DNA from: Candidatus Rifleibacteriota bacterium
GTDB lineage: Bacteria; Muiribacteriota; Ozemobacteria; Ozemobacterales; Ozemobacteraceae
Direction of reading: 5' to 3'
DNA: 64,000 nt
Assembly (NCBI GenBank): GCA_015233155.1
Contig: JADFYG010000014.1
Span: 33,139-97,138 of the forward strand
The position numbers were made by a program, and so were the translations under genes. The number at the start of each line of letters is the position of its first letter. Position 1 is the stretch's first letter. This document shows, one piece after another, positions 34,771-43,367 of this stretch. The notes beneath the pieces are model-generated. The model saw only the letters and a list, made by a program, of their open reading frames with translations, searched no databases and was not told the DNA's origin.

Positions 34771-36474
34771 ATGATGAATGCAATTTTAATGGTTATTGCC
34801 GCTCTCATTGTCATTCTTCTGGTCTTCGTCATTTTTTCACAGGACGATTTCGATGACTCTGATGAGCGTCTTTCCGGTGAATCGTTCACGGGGTCTGGCT
34901 CGAATACCGCATCTCTTAAAGAATTTGCCGGAAACAGCCCGACAATCCTCTCCCCTTCCACGCTCGGGTCATCCGCGGATGCCAGTCCCGGGACAGCTGC
35001 ACGCACTTTCACTGGAGTTGTCAGCGGAAACAGCCAGGTATCCGCTGATGCGTCTTCCCTGCCGCCACTGAAACCTTTTGTCATGCCCACCGCCGAACCA
35101 TCTGTAAAAGTGGGAAGCGAAGAGGATCTGAGGTTTCGACGACTACTCGACGATCAGTTGGCACCCATCAGCGATCTGAAGACTACATCCGCAGTCGCGG
35201 CAGTAGTTCAGTTGCGATTTCCGGAAGACGTTCTCGCGAGCCAGACCGGATTCATTCCCCTGTTTCAAGCCGCGGAATCTCTATTGTCCCCGGAAGCGGT
35301 CGATTTTCCTTTCAGTGTCTATCTGGGCAATCAGATGGATCGCCTCTGGCTCTTCGGTTTTGACGAAGAGCGTGATGATGCTGTATTCGAGGCCCTGGTG
35401 TGCGCAAAGGATGTCATTTCGCGTTTCAAAAAAGGGCTTGAAAACAATGCATCGCTGGCCCAGGCGCGTGCCCGCATTTCTATCGGAATGGCTTTTGGAG
35501 ATGTGACACGCACCATGCGTGGCCCACTGGGAGCCGTGAATCATGTCGGCAAAGCCGTCTATCTTGCCGAGATTCTGGCGGAGGCCGCCGGCGATTTCAT
35601 GATATACGTCGACTCAGATATTCATCGACTTTCTTTGCCGTTGTTTGATTATCGCGAGTGGAGGCCTACGAAACTTCGTGATTCCCTGCCTCCGATAGCA
35701 TTTTTCGAAGTAATGGGCTGGAACAAGAAGGAAGAGATATTCGCATTCGCAGCACATCAGGAAGCATATGCAAGACGTTCAGTAGCAGTAGCCTACCGCT
35801 ATCTTGATTTCGAGGAACTCGGTCCGTTGTTGCAACTGCTGGCGGACGGCGATGAAAAAGTCGTCATGGAGGCTCTTGCCACCGTTGCAGTTATAGGAGA
35901 CGAGCGCGCAATCGGCATTCTCAAAAAAATTCTTCCAGAGGCACAGAAACCATCTATTCGTGCCGCAATTATTGAAGCGATGGGCCGAATCGGAAAAGAG
36001 GACATAATGCCCGTTCTGCTTGCATCAAGCAAGGATGTGAATTGGCAAGTACGTTTCCAGGCGGCTCGCGGACTTTACCGGGTGGCTGGCAATGAAGCTA
36101 TACGGCATCTTGAAGAGTTACGCAACGATGAAGACGGTGCAGTCAGGGCCGCTATTTTTCGAATTTTCTACGCGCACTCTCTGGCTGAAAAAGATCTGAT
36201 TGCACTTGGAGAACTTCTCACCGATTTATCTGTGCGGGCACGCAAGGCAGCAATGGAAGCCCTTGTAGATATCGGCACCCCGCTTTCATTACGAATACTT
36301 GCCAGGAGTTTCAGAGACCAGGAACCGGATGGACGCCGGCATTTGTTAAGACTTCTCATGAGCTCAACCGAATCATCTCTTTATCAGTGTTTCCTGAATA
36401 TTTTTTATGAAGCCGATGAACGACAGCGCGCCGATATCGTTTTAGCGATGCGTCGGGCTAAGTTGGTGAAATGA
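34771..36474 (+). CDS. Membrane-anchored protein with degenerate cyclase-like domain and HEAT repeats
   Basis: A 567-aa protein of no named family. One N-terminal TM helix (about 4-23) is followed by a Ser/Gly-rich linker to about residue 115. Residues about 135-300 resemble the class III nucleotidyl cyclase fold: ISIGMAFGDV followed by GPLGAVNHVGKAVYLAEILAEAA corresponds to the RIGIHxGxV/GxxVNLAARL region. The metal-binding Asp residues expected in the first strands are not seen, so catalysis is unlikely. Residues about 343-550 are HEAT-type helical repeats (ALATVAVIGDERAIGILKKI and similar). It is 3 nt upstream of a sigma-54 activator, suggesting it senses or gates that regulator. GAGGG precedes the ATG. 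Confidence 0.8.
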   Translation: MMNAILMVIAALIVILLVFVIFSQDDFDDSDERLSGESFTGSGSNTASLKEFAGNSPTILSPSTLGSSADASPGTAARTFTGVVSGNSQVSADASSLPPLKPFVMPTAEPSVKVGSEEDLRFRRLLDDQLAPISDLKTTSAVAAVVQLRFPEDVLASQTGFIPLFQAAESLLSPEAVDFPFSVYLGNQMDRLWLFGFDEERDDAVFEALVCAKDVISRFKKGLENNASLAQARARISIGMAFGDVTRTMRGPLGAVNHVGKAVYLAEILAEAAGDFMIYVDSDIHRLSLPLFDYREWRPTKLRDSLPPIAFFEVMGWNKKEEIFAFAAHQEAYARRSVAVAYRYLDFEELGPLLQLLADGDEKVVMEALATVAVIGDERAIGILKKILPEAQKPSIRAAIIEAMGRIGKEDIMPVLLASSKDVNWQVRFQAARGLYRVAGNEAIRHLEELRNDEDGAVRAAIFRIFYAHSLAEKDLIALGELLTDLSVRARKAAMEALVDIGTPLSLRILARSFRDQEPDGRRHLLRLLMSSTESSLYQCFLNIFYEADERQRADIVLAMRRAKLVK

Positions 36475-36477
36475 TTC

Positions 36478-37914
36478 ATGGCTATAGAAATATTGATTGT
36501 TGATGATGAGGACATGATTAGATGGACACTTCGGGAATCTCTCGAAAGTGAAGGTTACAGCGTTCACGATTTTTCGCGTGGTGAACAGTTTTTGGAATTT
36601 TTTAAAGAAAAGGGTGGCGATATCGTAATGCTCGATATTCGCCTTCCCGGAATGGGCGGCCTGGAAGTACTTCCGCACATTATACAAATTGATCCAACGG
36701 TTCCCGTTATAGTAATGACCGCTTATGCAGACGTAGATACTGCCGTCAACGCCATGAAACTCGGCGCATATGATTATCTGACAAAACCGTATCATCTTGC
36801 GGAAGTCAGCCTTCTGATCAGGAAGATTGTTGAAACTTCGCTGATCAAGCGACAACTTATTCTTTATCAGACGAAGGATGAGCAGGATTACAACCAGATT
36901 CTCGGAGAAAATGTAAAAATGAAGGTGCTTCGAGATCACATTGCGATGGCCGCACAGAGCGAAAGAACGACAGTATTGATCCGAGGCGAATCCGGGACAG
37001 GGAAAGAGCTCGTCGCTCGCCAGATTCATCAGCAGAGCAGTCGTCGAAACAAGCCATTCATTGATGTGAATGCAGCAGCCGTTACAGGAACCTTGCTGGA
37101 ATCAGAACTTTTCGGGCATGAAAAAGGCGCATTCACCGATGCACAAAGGCAGAAAAAAGGTGTATTCGAACTCGCGGATAGTGGTACCTTATTTTTTGAT
37201 GAAATCGGCGATTTGAGCCCGAGTCTGCAAGTAAAACTGTTGCGTGTGCTTCAGGAAAAACGTTTTCGGCGTGTCGGCGGTTCGACAGACATATGCGTGG
37301 ATGTGCGCATAATTGCCGCCACTAATGCAGATCTTGAAAAGTCCATGGAGGAGGGCACCTGGCGGAAAGACCTGTTTTATCGCCTGAATGTATTTACAAT
37401 TTTTCTGCCCTCACTGCGTGAGCGCAAAGACGACATAATGCTCCTGGCTAGGTATTTCCTCGATCACTTCCGGAAGGAATTTTCAAAGAACATTACCGGT
37501 CTGACCCATGAAACCGGAGATATTTTGATCAACTACGCATTTCCCGGGAATGTAAGGGAGCTGAAGAACCTCATTGAGCGTGCCACTTTGCTTGAAAATA
37601 CCAGCAAAATTCGCCCCAGCAGTCTACCGGAAGAGCTGAGAGTTTTACGTAAAATTCCTGAACGAGGATATCCCGAGCCACTCCATTCGGTTCCGGGAGC
37701 AGCGAAGGAAATTTCAACCGACGACAAACCTTGGACAATCCCCGGCTTTTCTTTGAAAGAATATATTGACGCAATGGAAAAGAAAGTCGTTACGGCGGCC
37801 ATTGAAGAATCCGGGGGGAAAAAGAACGTTGCAGCACGACTGCTCGGCCTTTCCCGCTTCGCTTTGCGGCATCAGATAAAGAAACATGATTTGAATGACG
37901 ACGGTGACGATTAA
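36478..37914 (+). CDS. NtrC-family sigma-54-dependent response regulator
   Basis: A 478-aa activator. REC domain (about 4-115) with acidic residues DDED at 9-12 and phospho-acceptor Asp53 (VMLDIRLPGMGG); AAA+ domain (about 140-370) with Walker A GESGTGKE, the sigma-54-contacting loop GAFTDA, and Walker B FFDEIGD; Fis-type HTH at the C-terminus (GGKKNVAARLLGLSRFALRHQIKKH). It remodels sigma-54 RNA polymerase at -24/-12 promoters. No dedicated histidine kinase adjoins it; the cyclase-like/HEAT protein precedes it in the operon. A good sigma-54 promoter with paired upstream sites lies 0.4 kb downstream at 38317-38333. Confidence 0.93.
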   Translation: MAIEILIVDDEDMIRWTLRESLESEGYSVHDFSRGEQFLEFFKEKGGDIVMLDIRLPGMGGLEVLPHIIQIDPTVPVIVMTAYADVDTAVNAMKLGAYDYLTKPYHLAEVSLLIRKIVETSLIKRQLILYQTKDEQDYNQILGENVKMKVLRDHIAMAAQSERTTVLIRGESGTGKELVARQIHQQSSRRNKPFIDVNAAAVTGTLLESELFGHEKGAFTDAQRQKKGVFELADSGTLFFDEIGDLSPSLQVKLLRVLQEKRFRRVGGSTDICVDVRIIAATNADLEKSMEEGTWRKDLFYRLNVFTIFLPSLRERKDDIMLLARYFLDHFRKEFSKNITGLTHETGDILINYAFPGNVRELKNLIERATLLENTSKIRPSSLPEELRVLRKIPERGYPEPLHSVPGAAKEISTDDKPWTIPGFSLKEYIDAMEKKVVTAAIEESGGKKNVAARLLGLSRFALRHQIKKHDLNDDGDD

Positions 37915-37974
37915 AACATTTTTTTCCAGAGAGCAGCCTGCAATATTCGCTTGATATATTGCGAATCTTCATGG

Positions 37975-38093
37975 GCAAACATGATTAACTAAGGATGTAA
38001 GCAGTTAGTTGAGATTTCTCCCTTCATTCGAAATGACAGCATTGTTTGTAATTCCGAACGAATGTGAGGAATCTCGCTTGGCGTAAAGAGCCG
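37975..38093. repeat. Dispersed palindromic repeat, copy A
   Basis: About 119 bp closely matching 55352-55470. The core is an inverted repeat: arm 38011-38038 (GAGATTTCTCCC.., ending AAATGACA) and arm 38047-38075 (TGTAATTCCGAACG.., ending GGAATCTC). It contains no coding region and resembles the TCATTCCGAACGAA-type repeats seen in many genomes. Confidence 0.85.
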
Positions 38094-38229
38094 GGATTTC
38101 GGCTCTCACTCGGGGCTGGCTGAACCCCCTCGACTTCTGTCGAAGGTCGTTCATTCTTCTTTGGTAAGAGTGTGGGCAAATGGCCTATTGCCCGGTTTCG
38201 GACAATTCATGAATCGCTAATGTTAAGAA
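38094..38229. other. Intergenic remainder between the activator gene and the sigma-54 promoter region
   Basis: No coding potential. A small stem CGAC/GTCG is present around 38129-38140. Together with the repeat to the left and the regulatory sites to the right this accounts for the whole 471-bp gap between 37914 and 38386. Confidence 0.5.
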
Positions 38230-38270
38230 GTGTAAAAAGCACACATTTTTTGATGGTGTAAAAAGCACAC
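38230..38270 (+). promoter_or_regulatory. Two identical 15-bp activator-type sites
   Basis: GTGTAAAAAGCACAC occurs at 38230-38244 and again at 38256-38270, 26 bp apart. Each is a dyad GTGT-N7-ACAC. Relative to the predicted sigma-54 start (about 38344) their centres lie near -107 and -81, the usual zone for enhancer-binding proteins. Confidence 0.7.
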
Positions 38271-38316
38271 GCATTATTGAAACCCAAGAAGGTCGCTGTA
38301 CACCCACTTTTTTCAT

Positions 38317-38333
38317 TTGGCACGCTTCATGCA
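38317..38333 (+). promoter_or_regulatory. Sigma-54 (-24/-12) promoter
   Basis: TTGGCACGCTTCATGCA has the invariant GG (38319-38320) and GC (38331-38332) exactly 10 bp apart and differs at one position from TGGCACG-N4-TTGCA. It lies 53 bp before the start codon of the EIIA gene. Confidence 0.8.
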
Positions 38334-38385
38334 TACACTGTTATCGTGCAAAGGTTGCAAACCTGTGAGCTGGAAGGAGCACCAA

Positions 38386-38835
38386 ATGATTTCTGAGTTA
38401 TTGCAGGAAAGTTTTATCGATCTGAACCTGGGTGATGTAACTAAATTCGAGGCCATTGACCGTCTTTCCGTAATGCTTCATACATCCGGAAAAGTCACTG
38501 ACCAGGTGAATTTCGTTAAAGCTGTCCTTGAGCGGGAAAAGCTCGGCAGTACGGCCATAGGTGCTGGAATTGCAATTCCCCACGCTCGTGCCAATACCGT
38601 GAATGAGGTATCGATTGCTTTTGCCCGTTCCGGTGGTGGAATCGATTTCAATTCTGTTGACGGGGATCCGGTTCACCTGATTTTTCTACTGGCCGCTCCC
38701 ATAGAATCCGGAAGTCTGTATCTCAAACTTTTGGCTCGAATTTCCCGCTTGTTACGTTATCAGGATCTGATCGAAGATTTGCGCAAGGCCACCACCAAAG
38801 AAGAGGTTATCAAAATCATCGCTTCCAAGGAATAA
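38386..38835 (+). CDS. ptsN: PTS EIIA type-2 (PtsN-like) protein
   Basis: A 149-aa fructose/mannitol-type EIIA domain with the phospho-acceptor His66 in GIAIPHARAN. Stand-alone EIIA-Ntr proteins act in regulation rather than sugar uptake. The frame is open from 38317, but that start overlaps the promoter; ATG 38386 follows GGAAGGAG and begins MISELL as in the family. It is the first gene of a three-gene unit with an RsbW-like ATPase and ndk, ended by a strong terminator. No EIIB/EIIC, HPr or EI is visible, which fits a regulatory role. Confidence 0.88.
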   Translation: MISELLQESFIDLNLGDVTKFEAIDRLSVMLHTSGKVTDQVNFVKAVLEREKLGSTAIGAGIAIPHARANTVNEVSIAFARSGGGIDFNSVDGDPVHLIFLLAAPIESGSLYLKLLARISRLLRYQDLIEDLRKATTKEEVIKIIASKE

Positions 38836-38874
38836 TTGTGTGTTTTGCTTTTTTCCACAGACTGGAGAAACTTC

Positions 38875-39360
38875 ATGAGCTTGGTGGATGTCGTGTCACC
38901 TGTTGAGGAATGCGGTGTCAGCCTTTCGGCTGAAAGAATCGCCGTTCATATGCGTATTCCGGCTGAGAGACTTTACGTCGGAAATGCATTGATAACGTTA
39001 CGCGAAATCTGTGAACATCTTGATGTCGGAGCTTTAAAAACTAACCGCATTGTCCTCGCTCTTGAAGAGGCTCTTCTTAATGCCATGGAGCACGCATATC
39101 TCGGAGGCAGTGGTGTAGTTGATCTCCAGTTCTCTGTCGAAGGAACTGAGTTCACCGTCATTGTCGAAGATTATGGAGCCGGCATGGATACTCAAAAAAA
39201 GCTTATGGACGACAAACCAACTTATGATGAAATTTTATGTGATCGCGGCCGTGGATTGCTGATTCTGCATGGTGTTTCCGATAAAGCATGTTTGAATTCC
39301 GACAATGGACGCGGGACACGAGCTACGATGCTGTTTTATCTATCAGATTCTGATAGATAA
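38875..39360 (+). CDS. RsbW-like anti-sigma factor/serine kinase ATPase
   Basis: A 161-aa protein with a GHKL ATPase fold: N-box EEALLNAMEHAY, G1 DYGAGMD and G2 RGRGLLIL. This is the HATPase_c_2 pattern of RsbW/SpoIIAB anti-sigma serine kinases. No anti-sigma antagonist or sigma factor gene adjoins it, so the partner is unknown. ATG 38875 has GGAG 8 nt upstream; the frame is open 39 nt further but without a ribosome site. It lies 39 nt after the EIIA gene and 33 nt before ndk. Confidence 0.87.
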   Translation: MSLVDVVSPVEECGVSLSAERIAVHMRIPAERLYVGNALITLREICEHLDVGALKTNRIVLALEEALLNAMEHAYLGGSGVVDLQFSVEGTEFTVIVEDYGAGMDTQKKLMDDKPTYDEILCDRGRGLLILHGVSDKACLNSDNGRGTRATMLFYLSDSDR

Positions 39361-39393
39361 AACGCGATACCATACCACTCCAGGAGGCCTTTC

Positions 39394-39846
39394 GTGGAAC
39401 GTTCTTTTATCATCATCAAACCTGATGCTGTGCAACGCGGGTTGATAGGTGAGATCATTCGTAGGTTCGAGCAGAAAGGTTTGAAGCTTGTTGGTTTAAA
39501 AATGCTTCAAGTCACCCGGGAGCAAGCCGGACGACAATATTCATGTCATCTTGGCCGGCCCTTTTACGACTCACTGGTGCAATTCATGACCTCGGGACCC
39601 GTTTGCGCTATGACCGTTGAAGGAAAAAATGCCATTAATCTTGTAAGAAAAATGGTAGGTGCTACTGCCCCAGAAAACGCCGAACCCGGAACCATTCGCG
39701 GAGACTTTGCGATTAATGTTCAAAACAATTTGGTACATGCCTCGGATTCCGCGGAAAGTGTCGCACATGAACTCCCCATCTATTTTTCTGAACAAGATTT
39801 GATGAAATACGACTCGGCCCTTAAAGACTGGTTTTGTAAGGGCTAG
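39394..39846 (+). CDS. ndk: Nucleoside diphosphate kinase, GTG start
   Basis: A 150-aa enzyme that transfers the gamma phosphate from NTPs to NDPs through a phospho-His. N-terminus MERSFIIIKPDAVQRGLIGEI is typical; the active-site segment reads NLVHASDS (His near 115), with Ala where Gly is common. GTG 39394 follows a strong AGGAGG at 6-nt spacing. It is last in the unit that starts at the sigma-54 promoter. Confidence 0.96.
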   Translation: MERSFIIIKPDAVQRGLIGEIIRRFEQKGLKLVGLKMLQVTREQAGRQYSCHLGRPFYDSLVQFMTSGPVCAMTVEGKNAINLVRKMVGATAPENAEPGTIRGDFAINVQNNLVHASDSAESVAHELPIYFSEQDLMKYDSALKDWFCKG

Positions 39847-39887
39847 TTATTTTCTCAAGCATCCTCTCAAAGATCCTCTCATCTTTG

Positions 39888-39915
39888 TCCCCCGATAATT
39901 CGGGGGATTTTTTTT
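39888..39915 (+). terminator. Rho-independent terminator after ndk
   Basis: TCCCCCGA (39888-39895) pairs with TCGGGGGA (39900-39907) around a TAAT loop and is followed by an 8-T run. Confidence 0.92.
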
Positions 39916-40004
39916 GCTTTTTAAATATCAATCTCGCTCACCTTTTGCCCAGGGCCATTTAATTCTGCCCCGAAGCATGGCTCGAATTGCCCAAACTCAA
40001 CAAC

Positions 40005-40077
40005 CAGGGCTGGACCGCCGGGCCAGCCGAGATAATATGCATATATAGGACTCGGCGCGCCCGACGGTCGCGCCCTG
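40005..40077. repeat. Palindromic repeat, family GGCGCGCCCG, copy 2
   Basis: Left arm 40005-40031 and right arm 40051-40077 are inverted repeats matching at 22 of 27 positions, with a 19-nt AT-rich centre. The right arm is nearly identical to 18570-18592. It lies between the ndk terminator and the AsmA-like gene. Confidence 0.75.
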
Positions 40078-40137
40078 TGAGAATTAATTGCCCCTGCCTT
40101 TTGCCTTTATTGGTGATGAAAGGTATAATAGCGGACC

Positions 40138-41877
40138 ATGTCGATTCAAACTCCGGGACGACTAAACAAGCTGCTGAAGTGGGCCTTCTGGCTGAGCGGA
40201 CCTGCCGTGCTTCTGATAGTCGGAGCCTTTTTTTTTACCACAACCTGGGGAACCTCTTTCGTCGTCGAACGCTTCACTGACGTTATCGCAGCCCAACAGG
40301 GAATGGATCTCCGGATCGAAGGTCTGAGCGGCTCTTTTTATGATGGAATTCAAGTCAGACAGATAGTCGGATTCATCCGGCGAGCGCGACTGAATTTTGT
40401 CTTGAACGCCCTTGAAATCGGGATATCATGGAGATCATTGATTTCAGGAAACGCAAGAATCGCTTCGATTGTTTGCGAAAAAGCGCACATCCAGGGTCCG
40501 CCTTCGCCTGCATGGATGGAAACTTTGCCGCCATTACCAGGTGCAAAATTTGGCTGTCTCGCCTTTCCGCCGCTTCGTTTTCAGATTGATCGTTTGCGAG
40601 TGATGAATATTGAATGGCAGACGAATGCATCCGGCCCTTCTTTATTGGTTCATGGGCTCGAACTGGACCCTGCTCCGGCTACCGGAAAACGAGGCATGCA
40701 GCCCTTTCGAATGGCTCTATCCGGAAACTGGTATGGAGAACCTGTAATTACCACCGAGGCTGTCGGCTCTTTTTCGATGTCAGAACTTTCTCTGGAAGGC
40801 ATTCTCGATGGTTGTTCGTTCGGCACGACATTTCGCAATGAATTCCACGCACATTTTGATCACGAAAAATGCACAATCGACGGATATCTGGATATTCCGA
40901 TGATTGATATTGCATCTTTGTCACATCGCTTCGAAGGGCTCTGGATTGATAAATGGCCTCTGAAAGCTACCGGCACCTTGTCTTTGGCCGGTTCATGGCT
41001 TGTCAATTCAGGTTCGGGATTTACCGGCAACATCCGTGGAAAAGCTTCCCGTCTTGGAATCATCATCACTGGATTGAATATGTCGCTCATGGAGATTTCC
41101 GCCGAAGCGATGATTCATCAGGATCACCTGCAGTTCACAGATAGCGGAAGCCTGTTCTTCGGCAGGCCCGCAAGAATTGAGGGCGGTATTGAATTCTCAA
41201 AAATTTCCCAAATCAAATCAGACCTGCATTTCTTAGTGGACGACTTTTCGGTTGAAGATTTCGTAGCAAGTCTTCCGTGGGCACTCCGTTATGGCTTGGG
41301 TCTGCCTGAACTATCAGGAACCGCTGGTTTGAAAATTCATCTCACTGGCGTGGAACCGATGATGCATGCAGCATTGTCTGGTGATGCTCTTGAAATACAC
41401 AAAGGAACGGTCAAGGCGAACCTTAACGGAAAATGTGAAATTAGGAGTGAGGGAACCTCCCTCTCCAATATTCACATATCGTTTCAGTGGTTATGCAATG
41501 AAGGAATACCGACGCTTCTTGCACGCCTGACCGGGGAAAAGGGTTCGGTTGTTTCCCATCCGCCAGTAAGTTTCCAGGCGGTTCTGACCGGCTCTTCAAC
41601 ACAGCTTTTGAATTTAATCGGAACGTTTACCATTAACGGCAAAACAATTCCGATATCAGGTCGCCAGATTGACGGCAAGTTGGAAAATCTGCGTTTTTTA
41701 CCATCCGAAAACACTGCGTTCATTGTAACGGGTGGCACAATATCCAAAGTGGCGCCACATTCACCCGTTGGTTCGCGAGCTATTGCCATTGGTTCTCAGA
41801 GTCAGTTTTTTGCCCCGGAAGGGTTCTTGCCAAGCGGGGTAACACTTGGAGATTTAGCTCTTTTGTCCGGTTGGTAA
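40138..41877 (+). CDS. AsmA/TamB-like membrane-anchored envelope protein
   Basis: A 579-aa protein with one N-terminal TM helix (about 17-34) and a long periplasmic region of alternating short strands, without Cys pairs or catalytic motifs. The beginning (VVERFTDVIAAQQGMDLRIEGLSGSFYDGIQV) is like the start of TamB/AsmA-type bridge proteins that move phospholipids to, or help assemble, the outer membrane. It is shorter than TamB (over 1200 aa), closer to AsmA. Its last 76 nt overlap, tail to tail, the DUF342 gene on the other strand. Family assignment is by pattern only. Confidence 0.7.
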   Translation: MSIQTPGRLNKLLKWAFWLSGPAVLLIVGAFFFTTTWGTSFVVERFTDVIAAQQGMDLRIEGLSGSFYDGIQVRQIVGFIRRARLNFVLNALEIGISWRSLISGNARIASIVCEKAHIQGPPSPAWMETLPPLPGAKFGCLAFPPLRFQIDRLRVMNIEWQTNASGPSLLVHGLELDPAPATGKRGMQPFRMALSGNWYGEPVITTEAVGSFSMSELSLEGILDGCSFGTTFRNEFHAHFDHEKCTIDGYLDIPMIDIASLSHRFEGLWIDKWPLKATGTLSLAGSWLVNSGSGFTGNIRGKASRLGIIITGLNMSLMEISAEAMIHQDHLQFTDSGSLFFGRPARIEGGIEFSKISQIKSDLHFLVDDFSVEDFVASLPWALRYGLGLPELSGTAGLKIHLTGVEPMMHAALSGDALEIHKGTVKANLNGKCEIRSEGTSLSNIHISFQWLCNEGIPTLLARLTGEKGSVVSHPPVSFQAVLTGSSTQLLNLIGTFTINGKTIPISGRQIDGKLENLRFLPSENTAFIVTGGTISKVAPHSPVGSRAIAIGSQSQFFAPEGFLPSGVTLGDLALLSGW

Positions 41878-43355
41878 GAGCGAAATTCGATTGTCTCTTC
41901 GGGCATTTTGCGATAATACGTCGTAGCCTTCGTCTCGCGGTCTATAATCTGTTTCGTGTTTATCAACTGAATGACAGTACCTGGAAAGAAAAGCGTCGAC
42001 GAAACACTGACCTTGTTTTCATCAAGCAATGTCACCGCAAGATCAGATTTTTTCAGTTCGAGTTTTTGAATCTGCTCGCGCAGACTATCAAATCTTTTTT
42101 TCAGGGCCGAGATGATTTTCTCGCGGGTTACAGCATTTTCACTCTGATTTCGCCGAGTGACGAATACCAGATTTTTTTCGACCTCTGCAAGCTTTTTTCT
42201 CATATCTGTCAGAACTACAGCTATGAGATTTATACGATTTATGGTTGTGTGTGAAACACCGCAGTGAATAAGAGTTCTTGCACTTACGACATTGCCGATT
42301 TCCCCGGCTTCAACCGATCCTAATACCGTCACGGTTCCACCGACAAGAGCTCGTTCTACGAAAAGCGATCCGTTGGCACAGAGGCGACAATTCATTACCG
42401 AGCGGAACAACATATCGCCTTCCGCAGTGATGCGAGCGTTTTCCGCATAGAGAGCCTGAACATTTCCAAAAGATTTTACTTCGCTGGTGTCGTTACTGCG
42501 TCCGGTACCTCTAATACCCTTTTTGACAAGGATATCTCCACCTGAGGTGACCTTTGCTTCAGGTTCGATCAAACCGTTGACAATAATGTTTCCGGTGGCC
42601 ACGACTGAAAATCCTGATAACACGGAACCCTTGATTTCCACCGAACCCTTGAAATTGATGTTCCCGGTCGAATAATCAACATCCTGCGGGACTACCAGTA
42701 CAGATACGACCTTAACGACAATGCTGCTGCCGCGATCTTCAATCACAGTCTGACCGGCACAAGTAGCTCGAATTATTTCACGACCTTCTTCAATGGAGGA
42801 AGAGGCATTTTTAAGAATAACGATTCTGAAATCACGGGCGGGCGCAGGTGGAATGGATGCTCCAAAAACATCTTTCCCGGGAATCCCCTCGACAGGAGGA
42901 GTGCGAATTAAGATCGTTTCCCCTTCGAGTGCGCTTTTGAATAAATCGCGATTCTTGAAGTCGCAGGTTCCGTCGGGACGAATCAGGAACTCTTTTGTCG
43001 GGCGGGGAATCTTGTATTCAACCACCGCATGAATGCCCGGAGTGGCCGGAGTAGCCTGCGCAATTTTCCGTTCGAAAAATATCTTCCTGCGTCTAATGCA
43101 CTCATCAAGCTCGACATCCCAGAACTTTGAAACCAATCCCTCAGTGACGACTGAACATATGCCCTTTTTTATCTGATCAAGAAACTCGAAGGGATCAAGT
43201 TCTTCCGGATATGCTTCAACTGAAAGATATGCTTCCGTTTTGTCCTGGTTCAGGGTTACATGATAGACGAGACCTGTGGCAATGTTCCCAAGTTTGAGCG
43301 GTTGGCGCACAGAATTAGCCGAAGGCGCGCCGGAGGGTGGAACATTGCCCTTCAT
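41802..43355 (-). CDS. FapA-family (DUF342) protein
   Basis: A 517-aa protein of the DUF342/FapA family, implicated in polymer or flagellar/pilus assembly in various bacteria. The N-terminal domain ends near residue 190; the core is a right-handed beta-helix of repeated GNI/GSV turns (INFKGSVEIKGSVLSGFSV, GNIIVNGLIEPEAKV), followed by a coiled coil (about 385-450). It starts 12 nt after the SLH/Ig protein gene, so they form an operon. The 3' end overlaps the convergent AsmA-like gene by 76 nt. Confidence 0.87.
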   Translation of the reverse strand: MKGNVPPSGAPSANSVRQPLKLGNIATGLVYHVTLNQDKTEAYLSVEAYPEELDPFEFLDQIKKGICSVVTEGLVSKFWDVELDECIRRRKIFFERKIAQATPATPGIHAVVEYKIPRPTKEFLIRPDGTCDFKNRDLFKSALEGETILIRTPPVEGIPGKDVFGASIPPAPARDFRIVILKNASSSIEEGREIIRATCAGQTVIEDRGSSIVVKVVSVLVVPQDVDYSTGNINFKGSVEIKGSVLSGFSVVATGNIIVNGLIEPEAKVTSGGDILVKKGIRGTGRSNDTSEVKSFGNVQALYAENARITAEGDMLFRSVMNCRLCANGSLFVERALVGGTVTVLGSVEAGEIGNVVSARTLIHCGVSHTTINRINLIAVVLTDMRKKLAEVEKNLVFVTRRNQSENAVTREKIISALKKRFDSLREQIQKLELKKSDLAVTLLDENKVSVSSTLFFPGTVIQLINTKQIIDRETKATTYYRKMPEETIEFRSYQPDKRAKSPSVTPLGKNPSGAKN

Positions 43356-43367
43356 CTGTTATAAAAC

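Noticed and set aside
38230..38270. Possible mini-CRISPR because of two identical repeats
   Set aside because: Repeats are 15 bp with an 11-bp spacer, are dyads, and lie at activator distance from a promoter; no cas genes are present.
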